From an uncultured Spirochaetaceae bacterium (lineage in GTDB: Bacteria > Spirochaetota > Spirochaetia > Treponematales > Treponemataceae): a stretch of 64,000 bases of DNA. Shown in pieces: positions 33,257-43,457 of this stretch. Made by a program: the position numbers and the translations under genes. The stretch lies in contig CADCLG010000023.1 of the NCBI GenBank assembly GCA_902802305.1, forward strand, positions 1 to 64,000, in the 5' to 3' direction. The notes beneath the pieces are model-generated. The model had not been told where the DNA came from, ran no database searches, and saw only the letters and a list, made by a program, of their open reading frames with translations. Position 1 is the first letter of the stretch; every line of letters starts with the position of its first letter.

Positions 33257-35827
33257 TTATTTTAAAAGTTCTTCTATCTCTTCGAACTCAATATTTTCAA
33301 CTGCTTTGGACAGGGCTTCCATTTTGCCTGCTAAGTTTTCTGGAAGCTTTGCTTTTTGAAGAAGGGCAAATTCTTCTTCAACTTTTGCCAAATCAAAATC
33401 TGCACAGCCACTTAAAAGGGCTTTTATGATTTTAGAAAGCTCTTCTTCTGAAAGTTCCTCTTTTTCATTTTCAGTTTTTTGACCGTATTTTTTTACAGGA
33501 CCAAGTATATCCAGATAAGAGCGGTAACATTCCAGCAGCTTTTCTGTTTTGGCTTTCATTTGGGAAATAAGTTCCTGTTTTTTTTCTTCAATTTTTTTTT
33601 CATTTTCTACTTCTTCATTTATTATTGACAGCAGCCTGTTTCCTTCAGTTTCCTCTTCTTCTGCCATTTGGGAAAGTTTAAGAGCACCTACAATTCTTGC
33701 CGAACTTTTTAAGGCATGAACTTGAATTGTATAGTCCTTGTATTGTTCCTGCAAAAAATATTCCTGAATCTGAGCTGCTTTTTCTTCAATAGAATTGACA
33801 AATGTCCGGGCAAGACCGAGCCAGTTTTCAAAGCCTCCTGCAAGTTCAACTGCTGCTTTAAGATTTATTTTATCTTCTGGTAATTGGGGAAAATCTTTTG
33901 GAATGATATTTTCTTCTGTTGAATTTGAATTTTGAGCTTCTGAGCTAATATCAGCATTATCAGAAAGTGGGATAATCAATTCTTTTTTAAGATATTTTGA
34001 AAGACAGTCTGCAAAATCTTTTCCCTGAACAGGTTTTGCTATAAAATCATTAAAGCCCTTGCTCAAGAACATCTCTCTTGCACCGTTCACTGCATTTGCG
34101 CTCAAAACAATGACTATACTTTTTTCTGAATCGGGCAAATTTGCTTCGACCGCACGAATTTTTTCAAGTGTTTCAACACCATCCATTCCAGGCATCTGAT
34201 GATCCATAAAAATAATGTCATATTTTTGCTCTGCAAGAAAATCCAGTGCTTGAAAACCGCTGATTGCCTTTACAGACTTTATGCCGAATTTCTTTAATAA
34301 TCCGTCTGCCACCTGTAGATTGACTTCATTATCATCAACTACAAGAATTTTAGCTTCCGGGGCTTTGAAAGGAAGAAGGGATTCTTTTTCGGCAAAAAGA
34401 CTGGCAAATTCCGGACTATTGAGCTGTGATAATGAAAATTCAACGATAGCATTTTCAGCTTTTCCTGCCTCAAAAAGTGCTTTGTAAAATTCTGCGCAGC
34501 TTTCCGGAGAAATTCTTTCCTGAGGAATATTAACATAGAATGTTGTACCCTGACCGTATTCAGATTCCAGAGAAAGGCTTCCATTCATAAGATTTACAAG
34601 ATTTCTGCTGATTGAAAGTCCCAGACCTGTTCCTTCTTTTAACCGGTTGGTCTGCATGTCGACCTGTTGAAAAGCATGAAAAAGCTTATTGATATCTTCT
34701 TTTTTTATTCCAATTCCAGTATCAATAATGCTGAACCTTAAACCTTCCTTTTCCGGCTGATATTTTTTCAAATCCTCAACGCGAATCCTTATGCTTCCTT
34801 TTTCGGTGAATTTTGTGGCATTTCCAGCAAGATTGATTAAGATTTGCCTTAGTCTTATTTCATCGCCCCTGTAAATATGTGCAAGGTCCTTTTCTATTTC
34901 TAAAAAAAGTTCTACAGGTTTTCCTTTCAGACGCACTTCAACAACATTCATAATGTCGTTCAGCATTTTTACAAGGTCATAATTGTGGAGAATAATTTCC
35001 ATCTTACCTGATTCAATTTTAGAAAAATCAAGGATATCGTTAATAATGCCTACTAAATTTATGCCGGCAGAACGTATCTGCCTTAAAATATTTTTTTCGC
35101 TGTCTTTAAGCTTAAAATCCATGGCCAGCTCGCTCATTCCGACAATTGCATTCATAGGAGTTCTGATTTCGTGGCTCATATTTGCAAGAAACATAGATTT
35201 AGTTCTTTCCCTTTCAAGAATTTCCTGTAAATATTTTTCCTTGATGTAGGCAATTGCAGTGGACATCAGCATGAAAACAATTATGTAGGCCCAGTAGGGA
35301 TTATAGGTCCAATCCATTTTAAAAATCTTTATTAATATAAAGGAAAGAATAAAGCAGAGAATATCAACAATAATTGTAACCCAGCTGTTAATATAGAGAA
35401 TTGCAGAAGTAAGGACTACTATGAAAAAAGCAAAGGTAAAATCAACAACTCCAAAGACTCTTGCAGTTACAAGAACAGCAATAAAGGCAGAAAAGGTTAG
35501 TAATAAACCGTATGTTTTTACAGACTGATAGTAGAGATTATTCCATTGTCCGTTTTTTAATTTTTTTCTGGCTGCCAGGGAAAAGCCAAAAATAGCAAGA
35601 GAAGAAAGAACAAATATGGCATCCAGAATCACAAATAAGAGATAAGAATTTACAGAAAAGCTTCCCATGTTAAAAAGCTTGTTTGCATAGTTGGGTAAAA
35701 AAAGCTTGCGTAAATCTCTTATGAACTCTGTTGTCAGATAGATTGCCATTGAAGGCGCAAATATTAAAATCCTTTTGAGATTTGTCTGATTTGCAATTTT
35801 TTTGTAAGCTGGACTTGCCATAATCAA
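33257..35827 (-). CDS. Hybrid sensor histidine kinase with receiver and HPt domains
   Basis: 856 residues. Five to six membrane helices (to about residue 200) without a large periplasmic loop, then HisKA with the phospho-His in MSHEIRTPMNAIVGMSELA, HATPase (NLAGNATKFTEKGSI, DTGIGIKKED, GTGLGLSISRNLV), receiver domain (VVDDNEVNLQ, phospho-Asp in IIFMDHQMPGMDG) and a C-terminal HPt domain with VHALKSSARIVGA. It is a complete phosphorelay in one chain. The start overlaps the stop of the upstream response regulator by 4 bp, so the two are partners. The signal is unknown; input is probably from within the membrane. Confidence 0.93.
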   Translation of the reverse strand: MIMASPAYKKIANQTNLKRILIFAPSMAIYLTTEFIRDLRKLFLPNYANKLFNMGSFSVNSYLLFVILDAIFVLSSLAIFGFSLAARKKLKNGQWNNLYYQSVKTYGLLLTFSAFIAVLVTARVFGVVDFTFAFFIVVLTSAILYINSWVTIIVDILCFILSFILIKIFKMDWTYNPYWAYIIVFMLMSTAIAYIKEKYLQEILERERTKSMFLANMSHEIRTPMNAIVGMSELAMDFKLKDSEKNILRQIRSAGINLVGIINDILDFSKIESGKMEIILHNYDLVKMLNDIMNVVEVRLKGKPVELFLEIEKDLAHIYRGDEIRLRQILINLAGNATKFTEKGSIRIRVEDLKKYQPEKEGLRFSIIDTGIGIKKEDINKLFHAFQQVDMQTNRLKEGTGLGLSISRNLVNLMNGSLSLESEYGQGTTFYVNIPQERISPESCAEFYKALFEAGKAENAIVEFSLSQLNSPEFASLFAEKESLLPFKAPEAKILVVDDNEVNLQVADGLLKKFGIKSVKAISGFQALDFLAEQKYDIIFMDHQMPGMDGVETLEKIRAVEANLPDSEKSIVIVLSANAVNGAREMFLSKGFNDFIAKPVQGKDFADCLSKYLKKELIIPLSDNADISSEAQNSNSTEENIIPKDFPQLPEDKINLKAAVELAGGFENWLGLARTFVNSIEEKAAQIQEYFLQEQYKDYTIQVHALKSSARIVGALKLSQMAEEEETEGNRLLSIINEEVENEKKIEEKKQELISQMKAKTEKLLECYRSYLDILGPVKKYGQKTENEKEELSEEELSKIIKALLSGCADFDLAKVEEEFALLQKAKLPENLAGKMEALSKAVENIEFEEIEELLK

Positions 35828-36585
35828 TATCCGAAAACTGAATTAATCTTATTCAAAAAATCAACCCTGCCAGAGTTTTTAAGAACATAGCCCTGAGGTT
35901 TTAATTTGATTGCTTCCTTTACTTTTTCTGTATCGCTGACACTTGTCAGAAAAATCACTGGAATATCAGCATATTCAGGTTCGCTTCTAATCATTTCAAG
36001 TGTCTGTACTCCGTTGCAGATTGGCATTTCATAATCTAAAAGAATTAAATCAGGTCTTGCTTTTCCCAGATAAGAAATACAGGCAGCACCACTTTTTACC
36101 ATTGCAATCTGATAAAAGTTTTTAAGCCAGTTCATCATGTTTCTAAGGCATACCGGGTCATCATCCACCAGAAGAATTGAATGTTTATGGGCAGAATCTT
36201 CATCCAAAAGATAGTTTAAGTTGTCATGCATTCTAAGAATTAAGGTGAACTGCTTTTGGAAAACATCCATTGGAAGTGGCAGTTCAATGCAATGTACATT
36301 TTCTTTATCAAATAACTCTTTGTAATTTTCAAGCTCTTCTATATTTCCCAGAATACAAAACTGTACCTCTTTTATGTACAAAAGCATTCTTCTTAATTCA
36401 ACTATGCTGGCAGCCGATGTACCCGACAAAAGGGCAACTATCATTTTGATTCCCTCGGTAGAAAATATGCTCTCAGCTTTTTTGGAATCAAAGTCAATCG
36501 ATTTAGAATCGTATCTGCTTCTAATGAAGCCCAGAACCGCTTCATCTGCTTTTCTTTCTTCACGAATGATAAGGATGTCTTTCAT
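35824..36585 (-). CDS. Response regulator with degenerate and intact receiver domains
   Basis: 253 residues. The C-terminal half (about 128-253) is a canonical receiver: SILLVDDDPVCLRNMM, phospho-Asp in LILLDYEMPICNGVQ, Thr/Ser in IPVIFLTSVSD and the Lys in LKPQGYVLKNS. The N-terminal half looks like a second receiver fold without the acidic pocket. No output domain, so it acts in a phosphorelay by protein contact. It overlaps the kinase gene by 4 bp. Confidence 0.87.
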   Translation of the reverse strand: MKDILIIREERKADEAVLGFIRSRYDSKSIDFDSKKAESIFSTEGIKMIVALLSGTSAASIVELRRMLLYIKEVQFCILGNIEELENYKELFDKENVHCIELPLPMDVFQKQFTLILRMHDNLNYLLDEDSAHKHSILLVDDDPVCLRNMMNWLKNFYQIAMVKSGAACISYLGKARPDLILLDYEMPICNGVQTLEMIRSEPEYADIPVIFLTSVSDTEKVKEAIKLKPQGYVLKNSGRVDFLNKINSVFGY

Positions 36586-36673
36586 AACCCTTTTATTGTA
36601 ACATCGATTTTATCTGACGTAAATAAATATTATCCTCTTTTACTTTCCGAAAAACAAAGTTAATATAGTAGTC

Positions 36674-37816
36674 ATGAAATCCATATTAAAAAAATTTGAA
36701 TTATGCTTTTTTATTCTTTTCTGCTTTATTTTCCTCTCATGTGGGCAATCACAAAGTTCAAAGGCCTTTACTGCTATGAATACTTTTATGACTATTTCCC
36801 TATATTCTCAATCCTCAAAAAAAGGAAATGAAGCTTGCAGTCAGATAGAAAAAAGAATAAAGGAGATTGAAAATATTATTTCTACAACCCTTCCTTCAAG
36901 TGAACTTTATTCTATAAATAATCGCGATATAAATGAAAGTGGTAACCATGGTACTGCGGATTATGAAGGTAATTATGAAAGTAATTTTGAATCATATTAT
37001 CCCCTTCAAAGAAAAAATGAAATCACTGAGCTTCTGGACTTTTCTTTTTTTATTTACCAGAAGACAGATGGTGCTTTTAATCCTGCTCTTTATCCCATTA
37101 TCCGCGAATGGGGCTTTACCACAGAAAAATATAAAGTTCCCTCCCGGCAGCGTATAAATGAGCTCCTTCTAAAAACTGATTTTAATAAAATTAAGTTTGA
37201 TGATGAACAAATCTTAATTCCTCAGGGAATGGAACTTGATTTTGGGGCAGTTGGTAAAGGCTACGCAGCAGATGAAGCACTTTTGATTCTAGAGAAAAAT
37301 GGAATAAAATCAGCGCTTCTGGATTTTGGCGGAAATATTCAAGCTGTCGGTTCAAAGCCCGATGAAACTTTATGGCGTGTTGGAATAAAAAATCCCTGGG
37401 AAAATGGAGTTGTCTGTGCCCTCAAAGTTGCTTCAAAAGCAGTCGTAACAAGTGGCGGTTATGAACGTTTTTTTGAAGACGAAAATGGAAATCGTTACAT
37501 CCATATTTTTGATCCGGCGAGCGGCTCCCCCTGCCAGAGCGATTTGGAAAGCGTGACAATTGTCTGTAATAGTGGAAAATATGCAGATGCCTTAAGCACC
37601 TCGCTTTTTGTAATGGGAAAAGAAAAAGCTGTCGACTGGTGGAAAAAAATGAATGCAGCTGAAGCATTTAGTAAAGAGCAGCAGGAAGAATATTCTTCTT
37701 TTGATTTTATTTTTATAACAAAAGACCATAAGCTTATATATTCCCAGGGACTTAAAGATTCTATTGAGCCCTTGTATCCATTTGCTTCAATTGAGCTTGT
37801 AAAAGTTACTCGTTGA
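36674..37816 (+). CDS. apbE: ApbE-family FAD:protein FMN transferase, lipoprotein
   Basis: 380 residues with a lipoprotein signal (FILFCFIFLSCGQSQ, Cys about 25). The ApbE fold follows: TAMNTFMTISLY, GAFNPALYPIIREWGF, ELDFGAVGKGYAADEA, LDFGGNIQAVG, VTSGGYERFFE and HIFDPASGSP, ending with ADALSTSLFVMG. The enzyme attaches FMN to Thr of exported flavoproteins such as Rnf/Nqr subunits. About 30 low-complexity residues (NESGNHGTADYEGNYESNFE) around residues 90-115 interrupt the usual N-terminal part. No target protein with a recognisable flavinylation site lies next to it. Confidence 0.92.
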   Translation: MKSILKKFELCFFILFCFIFLSCGQSQSSKAFTAMNTFMTISLYSQSSKKGNEACSQIEKRIKEIENIISTTLPSSELYSINNRDINESGNHGTADYEGNYESNFESYYPLQRKNEITELLDFSFFIYQKTDGAFNPALYPIIREWGFTTEKYKVPSRQRINELLLKTDFNKIKFDDEQILIPQGMELDFGAVGKGYAADEALLILEKNGIKSALLDFGGNIQAVGSKPDETLWRVGIKNPWENGVVCALKVASKAVVTSGGYERFFEDENGNRYIHIFDPASGSPCQSDLESVTIVCNSGKYADALSTSLFVMGKEKAVDWWKKMNAAEAFSKEQQEEYSSFDFIFITKDHKLIYSQGLKDSIEPLYPFASIELVKVTR

Positions 37817-37848
37817 TTAATTTTCAATAAAGTTGATAATAGAGCGAT

Positions 37849-39174
37849 ATGAAAAACAAAGGATTTTATTTATCCCTTGTCGCTATCGCACTACCAATTT
37901 CACTGCAGGCACTTTTGCAGAACTTAGTAAATATGCTCGATACCGTTATGATCGGGCGGCTTGGAAGTACCGAAATTGCAGCGGTTGGACTTGGAAATCA
38001 GATTTTTTTTATCCTCAACATGATTCTTTTTGGAATTACCTCAGGAGGCGGAGTTTTTATTGCTCAGTTCTGGGGCAAACAAGATATAAAAGGAATCAGA
38101 AAATCTCTTGGCTTGATGACCGGAATTGCAGTTTTTGCAGCCTTTGTTTTTACAATTCTGGGACTTTTAATTCCTTACAAAATGATAGGCCTGTATTCAC
38201 CAGATCCACAGGTTGTAAAGGTTGGCGGCGATTATCTTAGAATTGTATGCCTGAGTTATATTCCAACGGCAATCAGTTTTTCCATTACTTTAGCTCTTCG
38301 CAGCACTGAACGCGTAAAGCTTCCCTTAGTTTGTACATCTATTTCTTTGATTACTAATGCTGGTGCTAATTACCTGCTTATTTTTACTGCTGGTCTTGGT
38401 GTAAAAGGTGCGGCTATTGCTACAATATTTTCCCGTCTTGTTGAAGTAATGATTCTTTTAATCTGGTCCTATACTCATGAATATGAAGTTTGTGGAAAAA
38501 TCCGTGAGCTTTTAGGATTTGACTGGAGTTTTGTTCTAAAATATATAAAAATTGCTTTCCCGGTAATAATAAACGAAACCTTCTGGGGATTAGGAACTTC
38601 TGTCTATAATGCAATTTATGCGCACGCTGGTACGAATTCTTTTACAGCCTACAGTATTACAGGAACAATTAGTCAGTTGACCTGGGTATTCTGCATGGGC
38701 TTTGGAAACGGAATAGGTGTTCTTATTGGCAAGAGAATAGGTGAGAAAAAGTTTGATGAAGCACGATCCTATGCATTTCGCTCTATGTGGTTCATGCCCC
38801 TGGTTGGAGCCTGTGTCGGAATCCTGCTTTTACCGTTGTCAAAACTATTGCCGCTGCTCTTCAATGTAGAAGCTGAAATAATAAAAATGGCAACCTCAAT
38901 CCTTATGATTTTGATTTTTGTTTATCCTTTCAATTCTTTCTGTATGGATTGGGTTGTCGGTGTTTGCCGCGCAGGTGGTGATACAATCTTTTCTGCGGTT
39001 TCGGAATTGCTTGTTTTGTGGTGTGTGTCAATTCCTTTAGGTTATACAGCTGCCTTTGTACTTCATCTTCCAGCCCCTATGATTTTCCTTTTCTTTTCAA
39101 GTGAGTCTTTTATAAAAGCGATTATAGGTGCAATCAGAATCATAAGCGGTAAGTGGCTGCATGAAGTAACCTGA
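37849..39174 (+). CDS. MATE-family efflux transporter
   Basis: 441 residues, 12 membrane segments. MATE features: LVAIALPISLQALLQNLVNMLDTVMIGRLG at the N-terminus and GNGIGVLIGKRIGEKKFDEAR in the second half. It exports cationic compounds against an ion gradient. It is 32 bp after apbE and precedes a cell-surface protein gene. Distinct from the MATE at 6233, and lacking that gene's operator. Substrate unknown. Confidence 0.9.
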   Translation: MKNKGFYLSLVAIALPISLQALLQNLVNMLDTVMIGRLGSTEIAAVGLGNQIFFILNMILFGITSGGGVFIAQFWGKQDIKGIRKSLGLMTGIAVFAAFVFTILGLLIPYKMIGLYSPDPQVVKVGGDYLRIVCLSYIPTAISFSITLALRSTERVKLPLVCTSISLITNAGANYLLIFTAGLGVKGAAIATIFSRLVEVMILLIWSYTHEYEVCGKIRELLGFDWSFVLKYIKIAFPVIINETFWGLGTSVYNAIYAHAGTNSFTAYSITGTISQLTWVFCMGFGNGIGVLIGKRIGEKKFDEARSYAFRSMWFMPLVGACVGILLLPLSKLLPLLFNVEAEIIKMATSILMILIFVYPFNSFCMDWVVGVCRAGGDTIFSAVSELLVLWCVSIPLGYTAAFVLHLPAPMIFLFFSSESFIKAIIGAIRIISGKWLHEVT

Positions 39175-39224
39175 TACTTTAGTAATCGATTTTTTGTATC
39201 CTCCAGAATATCAGATTGTTATAA

Positions 39225-41304
39225 ATGAATATATGGGGGCACAAATTGAAATATTTCTCAAAAATCTTATCCAGTCTGCTGGCTGGTATGGTAATTTTAT
39301 TAGGTCTGTCTTCCTGTATTGTGGAAGAAGATTTAAGCAAAAGTATTAATGGCACACGTCAGACAAGTATTGATTCTGTCAGAATCGCAGGCAGAAGTAT
39401 AATTTCTTACAACGAAAGCGTTTCTTTTAAAGCCGCTGTCACAAAGACCGGTGATGCAGCTTTAACTTATCTCTGGACAGTAACGCAGGGAAGTGATTAT
39501 TTGCTTTTAAGCGACAGTGAGTCCAAAAAAATCACAGTTCAGGCAAATAACACTACAGCAAATGAACAAACTGCTGAGCTTCAAGTAACTGTTTCAGACG
39601 GAACAAACAGCATGACCGCAGTTCATCAGGTTACAATTACAGAAAACGGAGTTACTCTTCCTCCTGAATCAATTCCTGCGTATACAGATACAATTTATAT
39701 AAATCTGACTGACGGCCTTGTTTCCTCTGAAGATGTTTCTGTTGATTCTTCAGATGATTCTTCCTGGCAGCAGATAGGTGTGGGAGCAGAAGGTGAAATT
39801 GCATTTTCAGATGAATGTGTGCTGGTAAGATATACAAAAGATGATAGTGGCAATTCAACAAACCTTATTAAAATAGATGCTTCTGCTTTTGACGGAGATT
39901 TTACAGTAAAGTTAACAGGAAGAACAGATAAGGGTGGTGTAAAGATTCAGACCAACGCAGATTACAAGACCAATGTTTATCTGAATACTGTTACAATTAA
40001 TTCTACAGATTATCCTTGTCTGGATATTACAAAGGGAGGACCTGCTGATATTTATCTTGAAGGTGAAAACTCCTTTACTGATGGTCGTAAATATGGTACT
40101 GGATATGGGGAAGATTATTCTACAGAGGGAAGTGATAACAAGGGAACTTTGTTTTGTAAGGGAGACTTAAGTTTAAATGGTTCCGGTACCCTTACTGTGA
40201 CACAGGCTTATAAAAACTGCATTGCTTCAAAAGCCAATCTTACGGTAAATGGTGGAACTTATATTCTTACTTCCAATGGAAAAAACGGTATTTGTGGAGA
40301 CATTTCTGTTACTGTAAATGATGGTGATATTACTTTTAATGGAAGTGGCTCTATCTCTTCAAGTACATTCCGAAAAGCAAATGCAATTAAGGCCGATACT
40401 GACGATTCTTCCAGTGCAGTTTATAACTGCCTACAATGGAAAAGGTATTTCTGCTTCAAAAGTTTATATTTCTGGTGGAAATAGCCTTTTAAACATTTCA
40501 GGTGTCACAAATTATACAAATGATAACAGGCAAACTGCTACCTATTACGATGCAGATGGAGTAATGTATTCCAATGTTAGTGTAACTTTTGCCGCAGAAG
40601 GAATAGAAGGAGCTTCTATTATAGAAATTACCGGTGGCTCTGTTTCTGTTACTGCTACAGATGATGCATTAAATGTAAGCGATTCCTCCGGTAATTTTAA
40701 CATGAAAGGCGGTTCTCTCTACTGTTATGCTCAAAAAGGGGATGGAGTTGACTGTAACGGAAGCATAAGCATAAGCGGCGGTATGCTGGTTTCTTATGCA
40801 CCAACTGGTTCAGAAGATGCCCTGGATTGTGGGGACCAGAATGGAAGTATAAAAATAAGTGGCGGAACTATTGCAGCTTGCTGCGGTTCGTCAAATGCAG
40901 TAAGAGATATTTCTGTAAGCAATCAAAGGCTGCTTTATTTTACTGGAACTTCAAGTGGAATGGGAGGAGCTTTTGGCGGTGGAATGGGCGGACCAGGAGG
41001 TAACAGACCTGGAAGCACGTCTTCTACCGGAACTTCTTCTGTCTCTTTTTCAAAAATTGCTGTAAAGGCAGCTTCAGATTCAGACAAATGGCTTTATGCC
41101 TATGAACTTCCATCTTCAAGTTTCGGCTTATTTTTTATGACAAGCCCGGACTTTACATCTTCTTCAGCTTCTGATTATGCAGTCTATTCAGACCCGACTT
41201 TTACAGGCGGTACTGCTTTTCATGGATTATATTCAGTCAGTGAAGAAAATACAGAAATGCCGTCAATTTCATCTGGCAGCCTTGTAACACCCACAATTAA
41301 ATAG
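39225..41304 (+). pseudogene. Beta-helix (DUF4353-like) lipoprotein with a frameshift
   Basis: An N-terminal lipoprotein signal (SLLAGMVILLGLSSCIVEED), a PKD/Ig-like domain (about residues 45-145), then repeated right-handed beta-helix turns of the carbohydrate-binding DUF4353 type (VNGGTYILTSNGKNGICGD). At about 40425 the frame shifts: SSAVYN continues in the +1 frame as TAYNGKGISASKVYISGGNS to 41304. Removing one A at 40425/40426 restores about 690 residues. A Gly-rich segment (GGAFGGGMGGPGG) lies near the end. The real start may be the TTG at 39246, which has a GGGGG site. A sequencing error or phase variation could explain the shift. Confidence 0.75.
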
Positions 41305-41361
41305 AAGCAAATAAAATAAGTGGAAAAAACTTTTTTATGCTGATATAGTTATATAAACTGA

Positions 41362-41400
41362 AATATAAACTGAGAGGCGACTTTCAGTTTATATTTTTTT
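41362..41400 (+). terminator. Terminator after the beta-helix lipoprotein gene
   Basis: AATATAAACTGA (41362-41373) pairs with the segment TCAGTTTATATT (41384-41395), followed by a T-run. It lies 15 bp before the next gene, so it may also work as an attenuator. Confidence 0.7.
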
Positions 41401-41414
41401 CAGAAAAGATTTTT

Positions 41415-42758
41415 ATGGAGTTTAAATTGAAAAAATTATTTACTTATTTTACGCTTTCTTGTTTTCTTTTCTTTCTTCTTTCTCCTTCATTTGCAAAAAA
41501 CAAGCTTACAATAAAAAATACTATTGGCGCAGATTCTGATGAATTAGGTGATTATGATTTATTTTCAAATACCAAAGAAAGAGATATCAACGATAATGTT
41601 CTTTCGGAAAATATTTTTTCTTTTGGGGATCAGCTGCAGGCTGATTTTGAAGGCAGCTATTTAAATGCTCGTGTCCGCCTTGATATGCTGTATACAAGTG
41701 CTTCTGACGCAGACCTTGCCTTTATGCTTGCACCTACCGGCTTTATTCATTATAAACCTATTCCTCAGCTTAGTTTTCTTGCAGGAAACGATTTTTTCAA
41801 GCAGTTTGCAATTTCTTCTGCCTATCTTGCAGCCGATGATACAACAACAAAATACGGAAGACTGATAGCAGGGGCTGTTGGAGAAGATAATTATATTCCT
41901 GATGGTGATTTTGCTGTATATACAAATGGTTTCTGTGGTGGACTTTATTCTGAATGGAACTTTAATCTTGCAGCTTATTCCGGCTATTTTAAGGCTCTTG
42001 CCGGCGGAACTTTTGTTGACAGTACTGGCTTTATTAAAGTTTTAGACTTAGGCTTGAATCTTGGTTTGAATGATTTATTCGATTTTGGATTTACCGCACA
42101 CAACCTTCTTAGTTCTGACAGAAAACTTGGAGCCTTTGCTGGACTTACTGCTATTCCTAATCTGATTCTTAATGCAGGTTTTTACTACAATTTTACAGAT
42201 TCAGATTATCTGCCCGAAACTCGTGTTGAACGTGGTGGAGAAGATGAGTTCAAGAAACAGAAAACTAAATATGCGCTTGGAATTACCGGTGGTTATGATT
42301 TTGCCGGAATTGGTTTAGGCATTTATGCAGATTTTATTACGGGGCTTTCAAACGAATATATTGGTGAAATAAAATATTACGACAGTAATGATAATCTGAT
42401 TGATACGGTAACAACTACAATTGTCCGTGGAGAAACTGTAGTAAAATATAAGAATGGAGTTGCCAAACGTTCTGATGAATATCCTCAAAAGGCCTTTCCA
42501 TTATACAGCCAACTGCGTATCAGTTATGATATTAATGAAAGTTTTAATACTTCCATTAATGTAAAAGTTCGTACCCTGGTAAACTCTTCTGATGATACCT
42601 GGTTTTCAATATGTCCCCGTCTTTCAATTGAACTGCCTGGAAAAATCGGCAAAATTACTACTGGACTTCATCTGGACATGAATCTTACCAGGTATTCAGG
42701 AATTACAAATATTTCTCTTCCATTTACCTATACTTACAAGTTCAAGAAAAAGTTTTAG
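41415..42758 (+). CDS. Predicted outer-membrane beta-barrel protein
   Basis: 447 residues. Signal peptide ending near LLSPSFAKN. The mature part alternates short beta strands with turns (LAAYSGYFKALAGGTFVDSTG, LILNAGFYYNFTDSDYLPETR) and ends with ISLPFTYTYKFKKKF, where the last Phe is typical for barrel assembly. Layout resembles the protein at 21786. The start is ATG 41415, or a TTG four codons later that has the better spacing to GGAG. It lies between the beta-helix lipoprotein and the DUF4956/VTC genes. I infer a pore or adhesin-like surface protein; no named family. Confidence 0.7.
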   Translation: MEFKLKKLFTYFTLSCFLFFLLSPSFAKNKLTIKNTIGADSDELGDYDLFSNTKERDINDNVLSENIFSFGDQLQADFEGSYLNARVRLDMLYTSASDADLAFMLAPTGFIHYKPIPQLSFLAGNDFFKQFAISSAYLAADDTTTKYGRLIAGAVGEDNYIPDGDFAVYTNGFCGGLYSEWNFNLAAYSGYFKALAGGTFVDSTGFIKVLDLGLNLGLNDLFDFGFTAHNLLSSDRKLGAFAGLTAIPNLILNAGFYYNFTDSDYLPETRVERGGEDEFKKQKTKYALGITGGYDFAGIGLGIYADFITGLSNEYIGEIKYYDSNDNLIDTVTTTIVRGETVVKYKNGVAKRSDEYPQKAFPLYSQLRISYDINESFNTSINVKVRTLVNSSDDTWFSICPRLSIELPGKIGKITTGLHLDMNLTRYSGITNISLPFTYTYKFKKKF

Positions 42759-43426
42759 AGAACTGGAATCTGTTCATCATCCGAGTTTTCAAGAATGATG
42801 TTCAGGTTTCCGTTTCTTGTTCTAAGCTCGTCTATAAAGGCTTTTATATCTGCATTTGCCTTAGGCTGAATCCAATAGGCAATTGTAAATAAAGTTCCCA
42901 TATTTGAAGTTCTCACGTTTTTTACGTCGTATTTCAAAAGATACTTGTCAAAAATATCATTGAAAACATCTTTATAATTCATGTCTTCAGGAATTGTGAT
43001 TTTAAGCACCTGCTTCTGATTATCCTTCCAGAATCTTGAAAGAAGTACAAAAAGAAGGGTTACAACAATTGTCATAACAAATCCGAGGAAATAATCATTC
43101 AAGCCGATTATAAGTCCTACTGCAATTGAAAAGAATACATAAAGAATGTCCTTTGAATCTCCCGGAATACTTCTGAAGCGTACCAGGGCAAAAACGCCTG
43201 CAAGAGAGAGGGTCTTTTTAAGATCTGTGGCAATAAAAGGAATTACAATTGTCATAATCACTGGCAGCAGTAAAACCGTGATTGCAAAGTTTTTGGAAAA
43301 TCTTTTGTTTTTATTGGCAAGAATATATCCACCCGTAATTATAACTCCGGCAATAAGTCCCAGCAGCATATTAAAAACAATGTTTGCCTTTTCTGCTGTA
43401 ATAAAAAATCCGCTTAATAAATCCAT
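42755..43426 (-). CDS. DUF4956-family membrane protein
   Basis: 223 residues. Four membrane helices in the first 135 residues, with LAGVFALVRFRSIPGDSKDILYVFFSIAVG, the typical DUF4956 core, followed by a soluble ACT-like C-terminal domain (QKQVLKITIPEDMNYKDVFNDIF). The family is nearly always next to VTC-domain polyphosphate polymerases, as here (31 bp gap), and probably moves or senses a product of that enzyme. It overlaps the convergent barrel gene by 4 bp. Confidence 0.88.
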   Translation of the reverse strand: MDLLSGFFITAEKANIVFNMLLGLIAGVIITGGYILANKNKRFSKNFAITVLLLPVIMTIVIPFIATDLKKTLSLAGVFALVRFRSIPGDSKDILYVFFSIAVGLIIGLNDYFLGFVMTIVVTLLFVLLSRFWKDNQKQVLKITIPEDMNYKDVFNDIFDKYLLKYDVKNVRTSNMGTLFTIAYWIQPKANADIKAFIDELRTRNGNLNIILENSDDEQIPVL

Positions 43427-43457
43427 TTAAAAACTCCTGTGTAAACTATTTATAGTC

